Shown one piece after another: positions 62,166-64,000 of a DNA stretch of 64,000 nt; the stretch's first letter is position 1, and the number at the start of each line of letters is the position of its first letter. The notes beneath the pieces were generated by a model that had not been told where the DNA came from, made no database searches, and saw nothing but the letters and a program-made list of their open reading frames with translations. The stretch covers positions 1-64,000 of the forward strand of contig JAAOMT010000302.1 in the NCBI GenBank assembly GCA_016748015.1. The letters run 5' to 3'. The stretch comes from Geosiphon pyriformis (lineage: Eukaryota; Glomeromycota; Glomeromycetes; Archaeosporales; Geosiphonaceae). The translations under genes were made by a program, and so were the position numbers.

Positions 62166-62431
62166 ACTGTTGCATGTGCGTCAATACCACTTTATTAAAG
62201 CATTAACAAAAGTTATTATGAAAATGAAATGACATATATTAATAATTGAGAAAGCTAAAAGGGTCACAATCATTATTGAATACATATACGCTTATTATAA
62301 AAAAAATACCCAAGTCCTATTCAAAATATAAAGAATAATATTCAAGGATAAAATCATAAGCTAATTTCAAAATGTTCTAATCGTGTGTTTCTAATTCTCA
62401 TTACATGACGTGTTTCGAATTACGGATAAAA

Positions 62432-64000
62432 TCACATCTTTACATCAAGATTAATAACCACAGTCTTCACTTCGGTATATTGATCTAATGCGTATTTACC
62501 GTTTTCACGACCTATTCCGGATTCTTTATAACCACCAAAGGGCCTAATAATTGAGAAAGGGTAAGAGTTGATCGATCATAATGAATTTACAAAAAGATTT
62601 GATATTCCACTTACAAATTAGGTTCGAGCAAATTAAAACAATTCACTAAATATTTTTGATAAATGTAGTCAAATCGATCAGAGGGATTCTTACCACATAA
62701 AAACAACAAATAATAAATTTATGACCTACCCCACACAGTACCGGCCTTTAATGAGTTTGAGATTTTAATTGCCTGCGTAACATCTTTAGTAAAAACAGCA
62801 GCAGCGAGCCCGTATTTAGTGATATGGGCTTTTTCAAGTGCTTCTTCCACGGTTTTGAATTTTGCAATTGCAACTACCGGACCAAAGATCTCTTCCTGCA
62901 TGATTTTCATGTTCTCATTCTGATTGATTGATCAAGAGATGTACAAAGAGGTAGATTTATAAAAGGAGATGAAAATCCTTTTGATTGGTTGAAGCAACTC
63001 AAACACTTAAAAAACTTACCACATCGGTAAATATTGTTGGTTTAATGTAGTATCCTTCGTTGCCATGCCTCTCGCCACCCATTTCCAATGTTGCCCCTTC
63101 TTTTTTACCAATATCAATATAGTTCATAATTCTATAACAAAAACCTGAATTTTAAATCAAATTTCTAGGTAAGAAAAATTAAAGATTCAACTGTCTTACT
63201 TGTTAAACTGTAATTCAGAAATTTGAGGCCCTTGGTGAGTTTCATTATCGAAAGGATCTCCCACCTTTTTGGTCAAGACATAGTCTTTATACTGTTCCAA
63301 GAATTTATCATAGATTTTCTCTTGAACGTATACACGTGAACCGGCACAACATGTTTGACCATGATTGAAAAAGATTCCCATGTGCGCCCATTTAACGGCC
63401 TGTTCAAGATCTGCATCTTCTAAAATGATGTTTGGCGATTTACCACCTAATTCCAAACTCACTTTCTTGAGATTGCTTTCAGCAGCAGCTTTAAGAATAG
63501 ATCTCCCAACAAGTGTGGAGCCTAAGAATAAGGATTAAAATATTAATTTACAATCATCAAATTTCTGTTCTCAATTGAACTTACCTGTGAAAGCGACCTT
63601 TGGAATCTTCATGTGACTGGCGATCGCAGCACCAGCAATTTTTCCAAATCCAGGAACAACATTGACCACACCAGGAGGGAATCCAGCTTCTTTAATCAGA
63701 GCAGCTGCCTTCAAAGCACTAAGGGGGGTTTGCTCCGCAGGTTTCATGACAACAGTATTGCCGCATGCCAAAGCAGGGCCCAATTTCCATCCTAAGAGCA
63801 TCAAGGGAAAATTCCAAGCGATAATCTGTCCAACGACACCAATAGGTTCATGGCGAGTATATGTAAATTTGTCATGGGAAGTCTCGATCACCTTGAAAAT
63901 TAGGAAAATGCAAAAGGGGTTTTTTTGTGGTTTTTGATTTTACATAATTTCAAAACATATGATGAAGCGCCTTCAATACCTTTCCATGAATTTTATCAGC
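62432..64000 (-). CDS. NAD(P)-dependent aldehyde dehydrogenase, C-terminal 364 aa (continues beyond the window)
   Basis: It oxidises aldehydes to carboxylic acids. Seven exons on the minus strand: 63980-64000 (edge), 63585-63891, 63200-63521, 63020-63131, 62730-62919, 62616-62646 and 62432-62543. Their sum is 1095 bases, a multiple of three. In order they carry ADKIHGK, the cofactor-binding IAWNFPL and [12 protein letters not shown], the active-site Glu motif LELGGKSPN, the active-site Cys motif [29 protein letters not shown], the 31-base exon giving NCFNLLEPN, and [15 protein letters not shown], ending in [11 protein letters not shown]. All catalytic residues are present, so the enzyme should be active. 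About 130 N-terminal residues of a typical 490-510 lie outside the window. No targeting signal can be judged. Confidence 0.95.

Overview
The window looks like nuclear DNA of an AT-rich, intron-rich fungus. The genes have short introns, usually GT-AG and occasionally GC-AG, embedded in very AT-rich non-coding DNA full of (AAT)n-type microsatellites. Decayed non-LTR retrotransposons, Tc1/mariner copies and a Fanzor-type relic are scattered through it. From the style of the genes and repeats I infer an arbuscular mycorrhizal fungus (Glomeromycotina) or a close relative. This is inference; no marker gene fixes the taxon.

Layout. 0.7-2.0 kb (+): an inositol-monophosphatase pseudogene that runs directly into the C-terminal part of a TnpB/Fanzor-like protein. 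3.45-3.94 kb (-): a three-exon gene for a small membrane protein (gene A). 5.6-7.9 kb (+): a large protein with a disordered, basic N-terminal half and a STAND/AAA-like P-loop NTPase half. 9.1-9.6 kb (-) and 13.2-13.6 kb (+): two more small membrane proteins (B and C), with a fossil Tc1 transposase and a (TTAC)n microsatellite between them. 13.6-20.4 kb: AT-rich desert. 20.5-21.7 kb (-): a four-exon secreted class-3 lipase-like protein whose nucleophile serine is replaced by glycine. 23.3-30.0 kb: a large inverted repeat with arms of about 2 kb and a spacer of about 2.7 kb; each arm carries one copy of a four-exon small membrane-protein gene (D on -, E on +). 35.1-36.3 kb (-): a Tc1/mariner copy with terminal inverted repeats and a broken transposase. 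39.0-39.9 kb (+): an intronless protein with a double Cys4 motif and an acidic C-terminus. 42.4-47.5 kb (-) and 57.3-59.3 kb (-): two copies of one LINE family, progressively turned into AT. 53.5 kb (+): a small hypothetical ORF. 54.7 kb (-): an unexplained open segment. 61.6-62.2 kb: a GAGTC-rich repeat. 62.4-64.0 kb (-): the C-terminal 364 residues of an NAD(P)-dependent aldehyde dehydrogenase in seven exons, running off the window.

Most novel content: genes A, D and E form a small membrane-protein family that I do not recognise. They share an ETI[I/V]xIxxPR motif, a C-terminal transmembrane segment, and a phase-1 GTGAGT intron inside that segment. D and E sit in the large inverted repeat and show a sharp conversion-like patch of near identity. 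Other points of note are the Fanzor relic fused to a dead metabolic gene, two GC-AG introns in that same gene, and the lipase without its nucleophile. Exon structures of A, D, E, the lipase and the ALDH were built by hand; in each the exon lengths sum to a multiple of three and the joins restore continuous protein.
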